Part shown: piece by piece, positions 21,885 through 32,228 of the stretch
Layout of the letters: every line of letters begins with the position of its first letter
Numbering within the stretch: position 1 is the first letter of the stretch
Source of the DNA: Ornithodoros turicata
Taxonomy: Eukaryota > Arthropoda > Arachnida > Ixodida > Argasidae
Direction of reading: 5' to 3'
DNA length: 64,000 nt
NCBI RefSeq assembly: GCF_037126465.1
Contig: NC_088206.1
Coordinates: 56,896,841 to 56,960,840, forward strand
Made by a program: the position numbers and the translations under genes
Notes under the pieces: model-generated
Databases searched by the model: none
Told to the model about the DNA's origin: nothing
Seen by the model: only the letters and a program-made list of their open reading frames with translations

Positions 21885-23984
21885 TCATTTCAGCAATCGT
21901 AAGTTGAAATAGTACATCGACTCGCATAGAGCACTCGGAACAGAGGTTGTCTTATTGCCACATATTACTGGCAAAATCGACGGGAACACAGAAGGAACAT
22001 GGTCCACTTCCTCCTTCACGCCTGTCCTGATTACGCCACAGAAATTGCGAACATAGTGAAGCAAGAACATTAAATCACTATTCAGTCTGGTACCAGGAAC
22101 TACTACACGTTCTCCGACCACCCTTCTGAACGCCAGGTAGGAGATGAAGAAGGACATGAGATGTCCTGCATGCTGTGCGCCCAAAGAGCTTACCCCTACA
22201 CTATGCTGCCATTCTGCAGGTACATTCTTAAGACACCTCTTCAACGACGGCGGAACACCGGCTCTCATGAATTCTGCAGTCAGGTACGGTTGCAGTACAG
22301 CCGGTCCGACCGTCGCTATTTCGAATGACCGCAGCCAAAAGTCATTTTGCCCAACAGTGTTGAACAGTGCTTGAGGAACATACAAATTACCGGACGAGTA
22401 TTCTCTGTAGCTTTCAGTCTTCAATGTTCCTTTAATCCAATGAAGGTATTTCTTCCACGACGCTTGTTTAGCGCGACGAAAGAAGGCCAATATGCGGGCA
22501 CCGTGAAAAGGGAACGCCGGTGAGTTACCGTACAGGTCCTTTGCGAAGGAAGAAACGAATTTGCCATCATAGAATTCCACTGGGTGAAACAGTGTCCAAG
22601 TGGTGTTGTCCGTTTTCATGACAGACCACAAAACTCGTTTCAGGATGTTGAGAAGAGATCGAGCGTTGTCTTCAAATCCAGGAGGCGACGTCTTCCTACC
22701 GATGTGAGCAAGCATGAATGGTTCGTGACGGTCGAGCAGTCGCAGACATGATCTTTGTCGCCCATCCGCGGCGCCGTCGAGGTTCCAGAACAAGGTCTTG
22801 AGAATTAGCGTCATGTTCGAATTCCGTGCTGGCATCAAGGGAAGGAAGTCTAGAGCGACGGTGAAGGCTAAATAATTGCCTCCATCTGAACGATGCCATT
22901 CCCGCAGTTTCTTCAATGATATTCGTGATAGCACACGGCATCGTTTCTTTACCCCAATTACGCTTGAAACTTTGCGACACGTATGCGACATCCTGTTCTC
23001 GGCGATCATGTTAGGAAGATCAGCTGAGTAAGATTTAATATCTCTGTCCAAGGCGAGAATGCTGGATGCATTGAACTGCACGCCATACATGGCTCCTAGT
23101 GCTTCAATCGCTAAATATTGCTGATCACTGCTTTCCAAAGATTTCTCAGGCAGCAGCGACTCACCCAGTCCTAGAACAACAGTTATTTCGTCGTCGCCTT
23201 TCCATACGTCAACCTTAAAGAAAGGCTCAATGCCAAGTTCGGCAATGTTCATGACGTCTTCAAGAAATGCCGAAAACGAAATATTTCTTTTCATCGATTC
23301 CTTAATCAGCATGGCCGCTGCGAAGGCGAACTCGGGAATACCCGTTTGACAACGTGTAAGAAATTGTCGAACGCCTTCCAAGCCTTCTGTATTGATCTGT
23401 TGCAGCAGGAGCTCCTCGTACAAACGTAATCTCTGATCACGTGCGGATTCAGACGCTTCAAATGGCTTTCCAGTGCCACGACAAACGTAATCGTACAGGT
23501 CTCCGCAAGGATTGCTGCTGTCGTTTGTCGCTTCTTGTAGTTCTTTTGCGAACGACCGACAAGCAACCGAATCACAGAAGGAATTATTGGACGGTCTTTG
23601 CCAGCCACGTTCGATGAATTCACGATGTTCTACTGTGGAGTTATCCGAATAGTTCTCAAACGTAGGAGACTTAGCGGTGTGCGTCAGCATCACGAAAGCG
23701 GTAAACGGGAAGTTATCTTCGGTTATGTTGAAGGTCATCTGTCTGGGGTGAAGAACTGCTACAGTAACGAAGATAGTGAATCCGACGAAGAGCAAAGCGA
23801 ATATGGCGCCGGACATTAGTTGAGATTTTCCCTGAGATATTCGTTTTTGGTTTTCCTGCTGTCGTTCCTCGTATCTTTCCAGGTACTTCTGCGAGAGTCT
23901 AGGCTCGACAACAGACCTGTCGATGGAGTTTGCCCGCGATGCTCCTAAAGGAGTTGCGGCTTTCTGCGACGGAGTAGCTGACAT
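21885..23984 (-). CDS. M13 (neprilysin-like) pseudopeptidase, type II membrane protein
   Basis: One uninterrupted 699-codon frame from ATG 23984. Residues 1-57 are a hydrophilic cytosolic tail, and about 58-78 a single membrane anchor (GAIFALLFVGFTIFVTVAVL), the layout of neprilysin. The ectodomain opens with a Cys pair in CGDLYDYVC (C160-C168), the M13 N-terminal hallmark, and carries about ten N-glycosylation sequons. LYVPQALFNTVGQNDFW (534-550) matches the segment that precedes the catalytic core in M13 peptidases. However, no HExxH is present after it (VGPAVLQPYL) and no ExxxD in the later helix (QHAGHLMSFFISYLAFRR), so zinc binding and catalysis are not expected. The C-terminal CxxW ending is also absent. 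Length is slightly below the usual 700-780. Being intronless and intact, it is either a young retrogene-like copy or a single-exon member of the expanded tick M13 family. A role in ligand binding or as decoy is only inference. Confidence 0.85.
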   Translation of the reverse strand: MSATPSQKAATPLGASRANSIDRSVVEPRLSQKYLERYEERQQENQKRISQGKSQLMSGAIFALLFVGFTIFVTVAVLHPRQMTFNITEDNFPFTAFVMLTHTAKSPTFENYSDNSTVEHREFIERGWQRPSNNSFCDSVACRSFAKELQEATNDSSNPCGDLYDYVCRGTGKPFEASESARDQRLRLYEELLLQQINTEGLEGVRQFLTRCQTGIPEFAFAAAMLIKESMKRNISFSAFLEDVMNIAELGIEPFFKVDVWKGDDEITVVLGLGESLLPEKSLESSDQQYLAIEALGAMYGVQFNASSILALDRDIKSYSADLPNMIAENRMSHTCRKVSSVIGVKKRCRVLSRISLKKLREWHRSDGGNYLAFTVALDFLPLMPARNSNMTLILKTLFWNLDGAADGRQRSCLRLLDRHEPFMLAHIGRKTSPPGFEDNARSLLNILKRVLWSVMKTDNTTWTLFHPVEFYDGKFVSSFAKDLYGNSPAFPFHGARILAFFRRAKQASWKKYLHWIKGTLKTESYREYSSGNLYVPQALFNTVGQNDFWLRSFEIATVGPAVLQPYLTAEFMRAGVPPSLKRCLKNVPAEWQHSVGVSSLGAQHAGHLMSFFISYLAFRRVVGERVVVPGTRLNSDLMFLLHYVRNFCGVIRTGVKEEVDHVPSVFPSILPVICGNKTTSVPSALCESMYYFNLRLLK

Positions 23985-24437
23985 GACTCTATGGACGTCG
24001 GCTTCAGTTTGTCCGTGATAGCGTTATTTGCTTTCTCCTTTCTTTCTGTAATCCTTACTTGCACAGGCGATTGACATTCAGAGTAGGGACCTCAGTTTGC
24101 TATAACGTTCTATGGAGAGTGCGCATGCACTGCTTTGGATAGTCTGTTGCACAAGTTGATGTTGCTGACGATGACGATAGGGGGCAGGTGCAGTGAAGTG
24201 TAATAGGTCATACGTCATCGTCTTTTCCCTAGCACAAACTATGTGGCACATAACCGTTGGCCACGGACCGTTGTGCGAAGGTCTATAAGGTCTATTGGTT
24301 GGATTACCACCGCTGTTACACGAGCATTCTCGATCAACCCCGTTCGCTCGATCATATACCACCACCACCGTGCACCGCTCATATACCACCGTTCTCTCGA
24401 TCAACTCCGCACTCTCGATCATATATACCGTTGTCCA
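23985..24437. other. 5' flank of the M13 gene
   Basis: Presumed promoter and 5' UTR of the minus-strand M13 gene. No confident core promoter element seen. Simple CACCACCACC words occur at 24358-24375. Confidence 0.35.
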
Positions 24438-24695
24438 GCTCGCGTGGCTCACTGGTTAGCGTGCTTGCCATGCCACGCCGAGACTGGGAGGTGCACTGGT
24501 TCGAATCCTGGTGCCGGCTCTGCTCTCTGGGGTTTTTCCTGGGTTTTCCTCAGGCACTGTCAGACATATGTCGGCACAGTTCCCCGAGATGTCGGCCCAG
24601 GACGCACGTCCCCCCAGAGCGTTAGTCGTGACGTTGCCCACCTATGTGAGGCCAACAACGGCGAGCTCTTTCACCACCACCACCACTATACCGTT
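24438..24695 (+). repeat. Ruka-like tRNA-derived SINE, nearly full length
   Basis: Box A-like TGGCTCACTGG (24445) and box B GGTTCGAATCC (24498-24508) form a tRNA-like head. The body is CTGGGGTTTTTCCTGGG ... CAGACATATGTCGGCACAG ... CGTGACGTTGCCCACC, with a CACCACCACC tail. The arrangement fits the Ser-tRNA-derived SINE known in ixodid ticks. Confidence 0.85.
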
Positions 24696-25028
24696 GAAGT
24701 CAATGTCAGTTGAACCTCCCGAGGCAGCTTTGGTGGTTCAAGTTTTCTTCCAGGTAATCCTACCACGTGATAATTGTAGGTAGATACAGTTTTCGGGAAA
24801 TTTTTGGCTCTTTGCGTCTAAAGGCACCACACATGTGGTCTTGCCAGTTGATTGGTTCGACTGAGATCGGCGGTCTCAATTGAAGGGAAATGCCTCTGAA
24901 ATGTCGATGATATTTGACGCTACCGTGTGACACCACCCAACTGTAGTTGTGGTCAAGTGTCATTGGCTCAACGGCAGTTGAATGCGCTGGTGTAACTAGG
25001 GCTATAAGAGGGCGAAGGATGATTTACG
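24696..25028. other. Spacer between SINE copies
   Basis: No recognised feature. Confidence 0.4.
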
Positions 25029-25213
25029 AGCTCGCGTGGCTGAGTGACTATAGCGTGTTGGCCATGTCACGTAGAGATTGGGAGGTACCCGGGTTCGAAT
25101 CCCGGTGCCGGCTGTGCTGTCTGGGGTTTTTCCTGGGTCTTGAGACGCCGTCAGACATATATCGGCACAGTTCCCTTAGAAGTCGTCCCAGGAGACTCCC
25201 GGTAAGTCGTGAC
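25029..25213 (+). repeat. Ruka-like tRNA SINE, 3'-truncated
   Basis: Same head as 24438-24695, with box B GGTTCGAATCC at 25092-25102 and the TATATCGGCACAGTTCCC body, stopping near GGTAAGTCGTGAC. The 3' CACC tail is absent. Confidence 0.85.
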
Positions 25214-25446
25214 TAGGGAATAGCTTCAGAGTACTGCAACCGATGTACAACTGCAAGTTCTACGCCAGGGGCCGCCGTGTGGGGACGCCATATTGTCTCC
25301 GTTAACTTCGTCTGCTAATTAATGACGGATCCCGTCTGTAGACGTTGGTTCTTTATTCGACCACGCTTTTGCGTCTTCCTTGACGACAATGGATTAAGGC
25401 CTCTAAACACAGCATGCGGTCGTTTTGCATGGGCGGAAAGAAACTG
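25214..25446. other. Intergenic, no recognised feature
   Basis: Nothing recognised. Confidence 0.4.
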
Positions 25447-25724
25447 CACTCTTAAAAGTGAACATCACATAGCACGCTCCTAGCCAGCTATCATCCCACA
25501 TGACATCGGTCTCTCCCCTGATTTGTTGAAAACGGGAGGCGTACGCCTTTTCTTTCTTTTCCTTCTTCTTCTTCTTCTTCTTTTTTTTTTTTTGTGGCAC
25601 TTACACAGTACATTATTGGTACAAAAAGACGCCTCCTGTTTTCACATATCAGGGGCGAGAACGATGTCGTTAGGGATGATAGTTGGCTTGGATCGTGCTG
25701 CGGTGCAGTTAATTTTTAAGAGGT
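25447..25724. mobile_element. CACTC MITE, copy G (expanded pyrimidine loop)
   Basis: CACTCTTAAAAGTGAACATC to AATTTTTAAGAGGTG. The central loop has been replaced or extended by a pyrimidine tract (TTC repeats and T-run, about 25549-25594). Confidence 0.75.
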
Positions 25725-25867
25725 GCAGTTCCACTGGCGTGTCAACAAAATGCCGCCGAGTTGCAGATTTTGTCCAATGGGAGGGCGACGCTCTCAATGT
25801 TGCCAGACGGCTGTCGGCAGAGCGCCGGGGAGAAGGAATGCAATATACTCTGAGCGAAGCTATTCAG

Positions 25868-25923
25868 CGCCTCATGACGTTCCCCACCTCTGTGAGGCCG
25901 ACAAGGACGACAGCTCTTTCAGC
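25868..25923 (+). repeat. 3' fragment of Ruka-like SINE
   Basis: TGACGTTCCCCACCTCTGTG then AGGCCGACAAGGACGACAGC matches the SINE tail. Confidence 0.55.
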
Positions 25924-25927
25924 AGTA

Positions 25928-26164
25928 CACTGTTAAAACAGAACTTCACCACATAGCACGCTCCTAGTCAACCGTCATTCCGAATGATATCATTCTGTGT
26001 CCTTATTTACTGAGAATGGGAGGAGGTCCCTATCTGGGACACATTATGCTTGTCCCAGATAGGCGCCTTCCCCTGTTTTGATCAAATCATGACACAGAAT
26101 GATATCATTCGGTATGGTGGTTGGCTAAGAGCGTGCTATGTGGTGAAGTTCTGTTTTAACAGTG
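25928..26164. mobile_element. CACTC-family MITE, subtype H (CACTG ends, TA-flanked)
   Basis: 237 bp, starts CACTGTTAAAACAGAACTTC and ends with the inverse, flanked by TA on both sides. The outer arm (ACATAGCACGCTCCTAGTCA) is shared with the other copies, but the inner stem is different (GTCCCTATCTGGGAC). It is a distinct subfamily; 33559-33830 belongs here too. Confidence 0.85.
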
Positions 26165-26322
26165 TACCACGACCACAACCACCACCACCGAGTGAAGGAT
26201 GAAATGAAAGATTGCGGTCGTATCCTTATCATCATGCCGCGTTATCAGTTTTTGAGGTGGTGGTTGTGGTATCGTTATCACCAAGCAGTTTGCGTGCCTC
26301 ACAGGGGGGATCGTGCGTCCTG

Positions 26323-26573
26323 CAGTCTTAAAAATGAACTTCATCGCATAGCACACTCCTAGCCAACCATCATCTCTAATGATATCGTTATCTGCCCTGA
26401 TTTGTTGAAAATGGGAGGCGTACGCCTTTTTTCGTGACACTTATGCTGTTCATAATTGTCACAAAAAGGCGTACGCCTCCCATTTTCAACAAATCAGGGC
26501 AGATAACGATATCATTCGAGATGATGGTTGGCTAGGAGCGTGCTATGCGGTGAAGTTCACTTTTAAGAATGTG
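26323..26573. mobile_element. CACTC MITE, copy I
   Basis: CAGTCTTAAAAATGAACTTC ... inverted end near 26573; full palindrome with GGCGTACGCCTCCCATTTTC inner stem. 251 bp. Confidence 0.85.
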
Positions 26574-26874
26574 GGCCCACTTCATGTGTACTACATGTAA
26601 GGAAAGAAACTTGGACGGGGCTTGACCCCGAGCGTCGGAGTAAACGGACACAGCAACCAGCATAGACTTCGTAGAACGGTCACCGTCCACGATCTGTTTA
26701 TTTTTCACTATGTACACTCCTCTCAAGGACGCAGCATTTTGGAGAACTCAGTTCCCCGAAAAGGGAAGGGTGCCTGTCAGATATTGGTCTGGGAACGGCG
26801 TTCACCCACACACCCGCCAACAGGGCTGCTTTCGCTGGCCATCTCGGCCGACTTGAAACAATTTCTCACATATA
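26574..26874. other. Intergenic, no recognised feature
   Basis: No gene recognised; 26575-26870 has no clear repeat. Confidence 0.35.
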
Positions 26875-27182
26875 CAGGGTGTCCCAGAAAACGTGTCATT
26901 GAATTATAATTAAAAAAACTACGCCATCTAGAATCATGCGGTCAACGGCATTTGTTCTTATTAGGTTTTTGCCACCTCCTAATGTGAATGTCATGTACCC
27001 CAAGTTTAATTATGTAAATGTAGCTATCCCATCGCAAAAATAGCCGAATATCATGCTTTTCGGAGCACCGGACCATAACGCGCGATGTCTTTTTGAGCCC
27101 AATCGCTCTCAGTCCGACGAAAGGAGGTTCCGAAGCCAGCCGACAGAGTGATGGTAGAAAAAGTAACAGTTCCTAAACTTGG
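26875..27182. mobile_element. Half copy of the CAGGGTGTCCCAG foldback element
   Basis: Begins CAGGGTGTCCCAGAAAACGT after TA. It follows the left arm of the element at 27570 but skips the segment from GTAAATGT to AGCTATCCCATCG. It ends near AACAGTTCCTAAACTTGGG with no right terminus. Confidence 0.8.
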
Positions 27183-27569
27183 GTGTTTGCAGTAAACATT
27201 GCGTGTTTAGCAGGAGTACTGTACCGTGCCTACGTTTAGTTGCCTGTTACGAGAACTAAAGGCCGGCCATGCACGTAGTTGTGCACTTTTTGTAATCATG
27301 CGTGAGCTAGTCGACACCATCTGAAGTCTCCGCGTATCTCGGCTACACTGTCGTGAGAGCAGAGTACATTGTGCAGTTGGAGGAGACAAAACTACTGTAC
27401 GAGACTAGACTGGCGATAGGACGATAACACGTGTTCTCGAGAAACACTGACACAGTGAAGCACGCTATCTGCCGCCACCTCCGGCCATGGATGGTTATGC
27501 CGCGAAACACGCGTTACGGGCTGTCTCATTCTTCAGGAATGTGTTTGCGCGATTTGCTGTATGCCTATA
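27183..27569. other. Unique sequence between half and full foldback copies
   Basis: About 390 bases not shared with the full foldback element. It may be host DNA or a remnant of the parental transposon interior. No convincing protein frame is seen. Confidence 0.35.
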
Positions 27570-28450
27570 CAGGGTGTCCCAGAAAACGTGTCAATGAATT
27601 ATAATAAAAAAACTACGCCACATAGAATCATGCGGTCAACGGCATTTGTTCTTATTAGGTTTTTGCCACCTCCTAATGTGAATGTCATGTACCCCAAGTT
27701 TAATTATGTAAATGTTTGCGAACTGAACTCGGAAATTTGCCAAATAAAGGTCACTTTTTACCCCACCAATATGAAGAGCATGCCGAATTCACTCAAATTC
27801 ATGATAATTGACAGGATATTTACGAGCTATCCCATCGGAAAAAATAGCCGAATATCATGCTTTTCGGAGCACCGGACCATAACGCGCGACGTCTTTTTGA
27901 GCGCAATCGCTCGCAGTCCGATGAAAGGAGATTCCGAAGCAAGCCCACAGAGTGATAATAAAAAAAGTAACAGTTCCTAAAATTGGGAGAGGGAAAGCAT
28001 TATCCCAGCGAAAGTCGGACGTGATAAGCCATGCCTGCGTTATCTCTTTCTGCGATGCCGGGGTGGGCTGGGTTTCCAACCTCCTTTCGTCGGACTGACA
28101 AAGATTGCGCTGAAAAATTCATGGTGCGCTATTCTGGGCTACCTCCGGACCGTAGAGCATGATGATCGGCTATTTTTTCCGATGCGATAGCTCCTGAATA
28201 TCCCTGTCAATTATCATTAATTTGAGTAAATTCGGCACGCTCTTCACATTAGTGGGGTAAATAAGTGACATTTACTAGGCAAATTTCCGAGTTCAGTTCG
28301 CAAAAATTTACATAATTAAACTTACGTTACACGACATTCACATGAGGAGGTGGCAAAAACCCAGTAAGAACAAATGCCGTTGACCGTATGACTCTAGGTG
28401 GTGTAGTTTTTTTTATTATAATTCAATGACACGTTTTCTGGGACACCCTG
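27570..28450. mobile_element. Large foldback transposon, TA-flanked, ~370-bp arms
   Basis: 881 bp between TA dinucleotides. The left arm begins CAGGGTGTCCCAGAAAACGT, and its inverted copy ends at 28450. The arms stay recognisably complementary for about 370 bp (GGTCAACGGCATTTGTTCTT, TTTTTGCCACCTCCT, GCGAACTGAACTCGGAAATT). The short centre is not shared. TA duplication and CAGGG ends suggest a Tc1/mariner-like superfamily; no transposase is encoded. Confidence 0.85.
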
Positions 28451-28632
28451 TATGTATACGTATACGAAGAGCTTCGCGAGTGAAAACTTTGAATTGAAAA
28501 TACAACCTCCTTGTTAAACATGAGGAATCTGTTTTCATGTTTGCATTTCGGATAAAATTCTGTCTTCAATGATGATGAAATGTACACAATGTCCAAGGGT
28601 TTTGATCCCATTCAGCGCTTTTGTGAAAAGAT

Positions 28633-28790
28633 CCGCAAGGTTTAACATGAGAGAACTGATGTTCTGAGTCTGGAACAACATAGAAGGGACAATCACATAC
28701 AAGGCCTCAAGTTGCCTAAGAAATTAACGATGAAAGATGAAAGCTGGCTAACCTATTCAGTGACTTTCATCTTTCACCGCAAGGTTTGTC
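28633..28790 (+). repeat. tRNA-related dispersed repeat, copy 2
   Basis: Same family as 605-760 in plus orientation: AGAGAACTGATGTTCTGAG ... CACATACAAGGCCTC ... AGCTGGCTAACC ... GACTTTCATCTTTCA. The box-B block is deleted. Confidence 0.55.
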
Positions 28791-28802
28791 GACGATTCCA
28801 TA

Positions 28803-29512
28803 CAGGGTGGTCCACCAACCATGATAGAGATTCATAGTAAAAAACGTAGGCCCCGGAGAGACATGCGGCCAAGAGATTTTTTTCTGCCAATAACTTTTGC
28901 CACATATTGCTAACACGTTTATTTCATTTCAATTGACGGAAAGTTAATTTCTTGAATTGAACTCCAAAATTTCCCAAGGCAACCTAACGTTTTCTTTGCG
29001 GAAATGGGTTCCCCGTGGTCATTTTACTCAGTATAGTACATAATGCCACTCGTAATGCAATGGCAATTGCCGAAATAAATTCGCCGAAAATCCGGGGAAA
29101 TAAGCCCTTGACTCCGCCTCTTTTTTGACGGCTCGGAGTTTGAGCGCAAAGCTGCGAAGAAAGGAGGTTACATTGACACGCCACACGAGGGGGAAAGGGT
29201 TACAATCCGTCGGGTGACCTCATTTTTGATAAGATAGCTCTGATTCCCGCATCACCGCGCGTGTTTGTTCCGTGCGTAAGACTTGTAACCCTTTCCCTCC
29301 TCGTGTGGCGTGTCAATGTAACCTCCTTTCTTCGCAGCTTTGCGCTCAAACTACGAGCCGTCAAAAAAGAGGGGGAGCCAAGGACTCATTTCCACGGATT
29401 TTCGGCGAATTTATTTCGGCAATTGCCATTGCATTACGAGTGGGATGATGTGCTATACTGAGTAAAATGAATTTTTACTATGAATTTCTATCATGGTTGG
29501 TGGACCACCCTG
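28803..29512. mobile_element. Second large foldback element, TA-flanked
   Basis: 710 bp starting CAGGGTGGTCCACCAACCAT and ending in its inverse, bounded by TA on both sides. The arms pair over much of the length through AATTTATTTCGGCAATTGCC, GAAGAAAGGAGGTTACATTG and CGAGGGGGAAAGGGTT. No coding sequence. It lies only 350 bp from the previous foldback element and shares only the CAGGGTG-type end. Confidence 0.85.
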
Positions 29513-29597
29513 TATACTGCAAGCCAAGTTTCTCATCTTCGATCTTCTCTCTCAGGAAAAAGTACCTTAAGGTCACCCTGCTTGCTTCTTTCAGATA

Positions 29598-30165
29598 CCG
29601 TATTTTCTGGTGTGTAACGCGCGCGTTATACAATAAAAAAGTGCTCTGAAGAGGTCCTGCGCGTTATCTAACGGTGCGCGTTATACACGGAAATATTTTC
29701 CTGTGGGGTACCTTTTCGAGTCGGTGACGTACAAATTCTAGCCACTTCCAGGGTGTGCTGTGGCTCTCTACCATATCTCTTAGGCTCAGTTGACAAAACC
29801 GGCGAAAGGACACTGGACTTCATAAACGGTTAATGATGCTGCTTAAGGATGCTATTCAGCAGTCAATAATCTTGAATTCATTTCAGAAGAATGGCGTGAT
29901 TGAGAAGGGACGTGAAACGGAAAGCAGAGAGGATCGACACTGAAGTATGCTATGACAGCGACGCTGTTGCATCGGAGTTTAACGGATTCGACTAAATGTG
30001 TTTCAAATATATCACATGCGTATATGATGCATCGCTTCGGTTTATTGTGTATACCGGTGGCCGTACAGAAGCTTGCAGCAGCATTGCGGTGCGCGTTATA
30101 TACATCGAACATTTTTCAAACTCGACCCGTTTTTAGGGGTGCGCGTTATACACCGGAAAATACGG
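29598..30165. mobile_element. TA-flanked DNA transposon with CCGTATTTTC ends
   Basis: Left CCGTATTTTCTGGTGTGTAA and right inverted CCGTATTTTCCGGTGTATAA, each next to TA, followed by CGCGCACC-type subterminal repeats (GTGCGCGTTATA occurs several times). About 570 bp, no transposase. Similar ends occur in pogo/mariner-like families; superfamily not asserted. Confidence 0.7.
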
Positions 30166-30325
30166 TAGTTGGCCCCTGTTTGTTTTGTTATGTCTCTTGG
30201 GAACCTTGAGTTGCATTTGTTTCGCTCTCTCAACATTCACTTCTATTTACGTGTACTGGAGTAGTCTGCCCGATTTCATCTTGGACTCACATGTCCATGT
30301 TTCTCTTCTTTCATCCAATCAAAAA

Positions 30326-30580
30326 CTATATCCGTTGGAGAACATGCTGCATGCATATAATGGACTGTTGCCACTCGGGTGGAGTCCGTCCCGAAGCCAC
30401 GTTCTTGAGGGTATGTATCGATTTTAAGCTTTCGAGTGGTAAAAATGATTTCTTGATATATCTTCCTTCTTCATCCGCAATCAAGTTCATAATAACGTTC
30501 AGGCAGATTATACATATCACTGCGGAGAGGATTCCCTGAGGTTTGCCTATAACCCAGGCTTTGTTAGAAACTGGACGTTA
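30326..30580 (-). pseudogene. LINE reverse transcriptase fragment
   Basis: The minus strand reads GKPQGILSAVICIICLNVIM, resembling the conserved GxPQGxxLSPxxFN block of non-LTR reverse transcriptases. The following residues are not clearly RT. No active-site YADD was found. Short and uncertain. Confidence 0.4.
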
Positions 30581-31019
30581 GAGACACAGGCATATCAGTC
30601 ATGCCAGGTCAGCATGCACACCTGTAGCACGCAAGCCCCATTTCTGCTGCAGAGCCACACACATTGCACTTATTGCAGTGTTCGGCTGGCGTCAACAGAA
30701 AATGCGTCGGCTCCGGCAACTGTGTACTGTTGAGCAATAAAATGTGACACGCCAGTCGTTCACAAACTCCTGTAAGTGATGTGGCCAACACTGTATGCCA
30801 CCAATACTCATACTCAGTTAGTATAACCTCAGTTGATTGAACAGTCGATATACTCTGACCAGAACATAACACTTCGAACAACACACAACATATTCGCAAT
30901 GGACCGTCTACAACGATTCGTGATGTGGCCTATATACAATCACTAACACTCGCATGCGGGCTCCGACTGTATGCCGTATATCTGCAGTCCCGAAAGATCA
31001 TGACATCCAATTTCAGTAG
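30581..31019. other. Intergenic, possibly more LINE debris
   Basis: No clear feature recognised. Confidence 0.3.
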
Positions 31020-31095
31020 ATACAGCGGCGATGCTTGCAATGAGGCAGCGGATTCGTTTGCCCGCGCAGTCACCAACAGTCACCTTCAAGTATAA
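31020..31095 (+). pseudogene. RNase H remnant of a LINE
   Basis: SGDACNEAADSFARAVTN resembles the terminal GNEAADxLA helix motif of LINE RNase H. Too short for clade assignment. Confidence 0.35.
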
Positions 31096-32228
31096 GGTTC
31101 TATGGACTACTAAGGAACTATATGGACGCAAAAAAGACCATCACGGTATACTCCAGCAGCAAATGTGCAATGACTCCATGACTCCTGACTAACAAGCTGC
31201 ACGGATACCGCTCTTGCATATAGAGCCTGAGGTGCATCCGTGCTTCACAAAGCTGCAACAGTTCATGATGCGGTTGTCCATGTAAGAGATGGTCATTTTG
31301 AGCAGCGCCTTCACACGGCTTTGGCAGCTTCGTGCGTTGCCGACTCCTCAGAGGGTTCTCATTTATTATTCATTTACCCAGACATAAAACCCCGTTGTGC
31401 TAAAATATAGGGTAAAGTGGGGCTGCTTGAAGACGGGGACAAGTTGAGGACAGTTTGGGTTTTTCGCGTGGCATTTTCTTAGCAATATTGTTTTCTCGTC
31501 TGTGACACCAGGGTGAGCACAGCCGTTGTCTGGGCTTTGAAGTAACGTGTTGACGTTCTGTACGTGGCTTTTTAGAAAGACGTGAGACGCTGTTTTGCAG
31601 ATGTGATCGAGGTAAGAGGGGCCTTTTTTTGTCCCATCTGTAGCTTTCGCGAGCATTGACTTCCAATTTGCTCATTTCTGCTCCTCGGCTAATAAAATAT
31701 GACCTCGCCGTTATGATGCTGTGTCACTGCCCTGTGTTTCCATGTGCACTACTCGTTGGCTGACCGTTTCGGCTGGCCCAAATAAAAGACAAAATTTAAA
31801 CCCGCATTAATTTTTTGATGTCCTCAACTTACCCGTATAGGGTGGGGTAAGTTCATGAAAATATGTAGCCTGTCATTTTTGGCTCGTACGAAATAGCACC
31901 ACAGTAACTTGTGCATCATTTCTCAAAGGTTTGGGGATTCAGTTAACGAATTATGGTACAATATAGGCGATTATTCTGACTGTTATTAACAAAATAGCTC
32001 AACGGCTCAATAGCTCAACGGCTTGATAACGGTCAGCTCAACTGTCTTCAACATAGACCACCTTACCCTACTTTGCGTGGTCGCTCCTGTTGGACTGGCT
32101 GATGGTGAATTGAACGGCATCTCGAACGGTTCCAAACGTTATTTTTTTAAATGATCACCCTCTATTTCCGATCTCTTCACACAAATATATTGGCAATGAT
32201 GGTAAATATAGACGCTCACCATAGAATT
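31096..32228. other. Mostly unassigned; weak inverted-end element 31408-32066
   Basis: AGGGTAAAGTGGGGCTGCTT at 31409 partly matches the reverse complement of 32040-32066 (AGGGTAAGGTGGTC, TTGAAGAC), suggesting an old terminal-inverted-repeat element. Internal TCAATAGCTCAACGGCT words repeat at 31998-32030. No genes. Confidence 0.35.

Noticed and set aside
25403..25600. Poly-lysine frame
   Set aside because: Translation of the pyrimidine tract on the opposite strand in MITE copy G.
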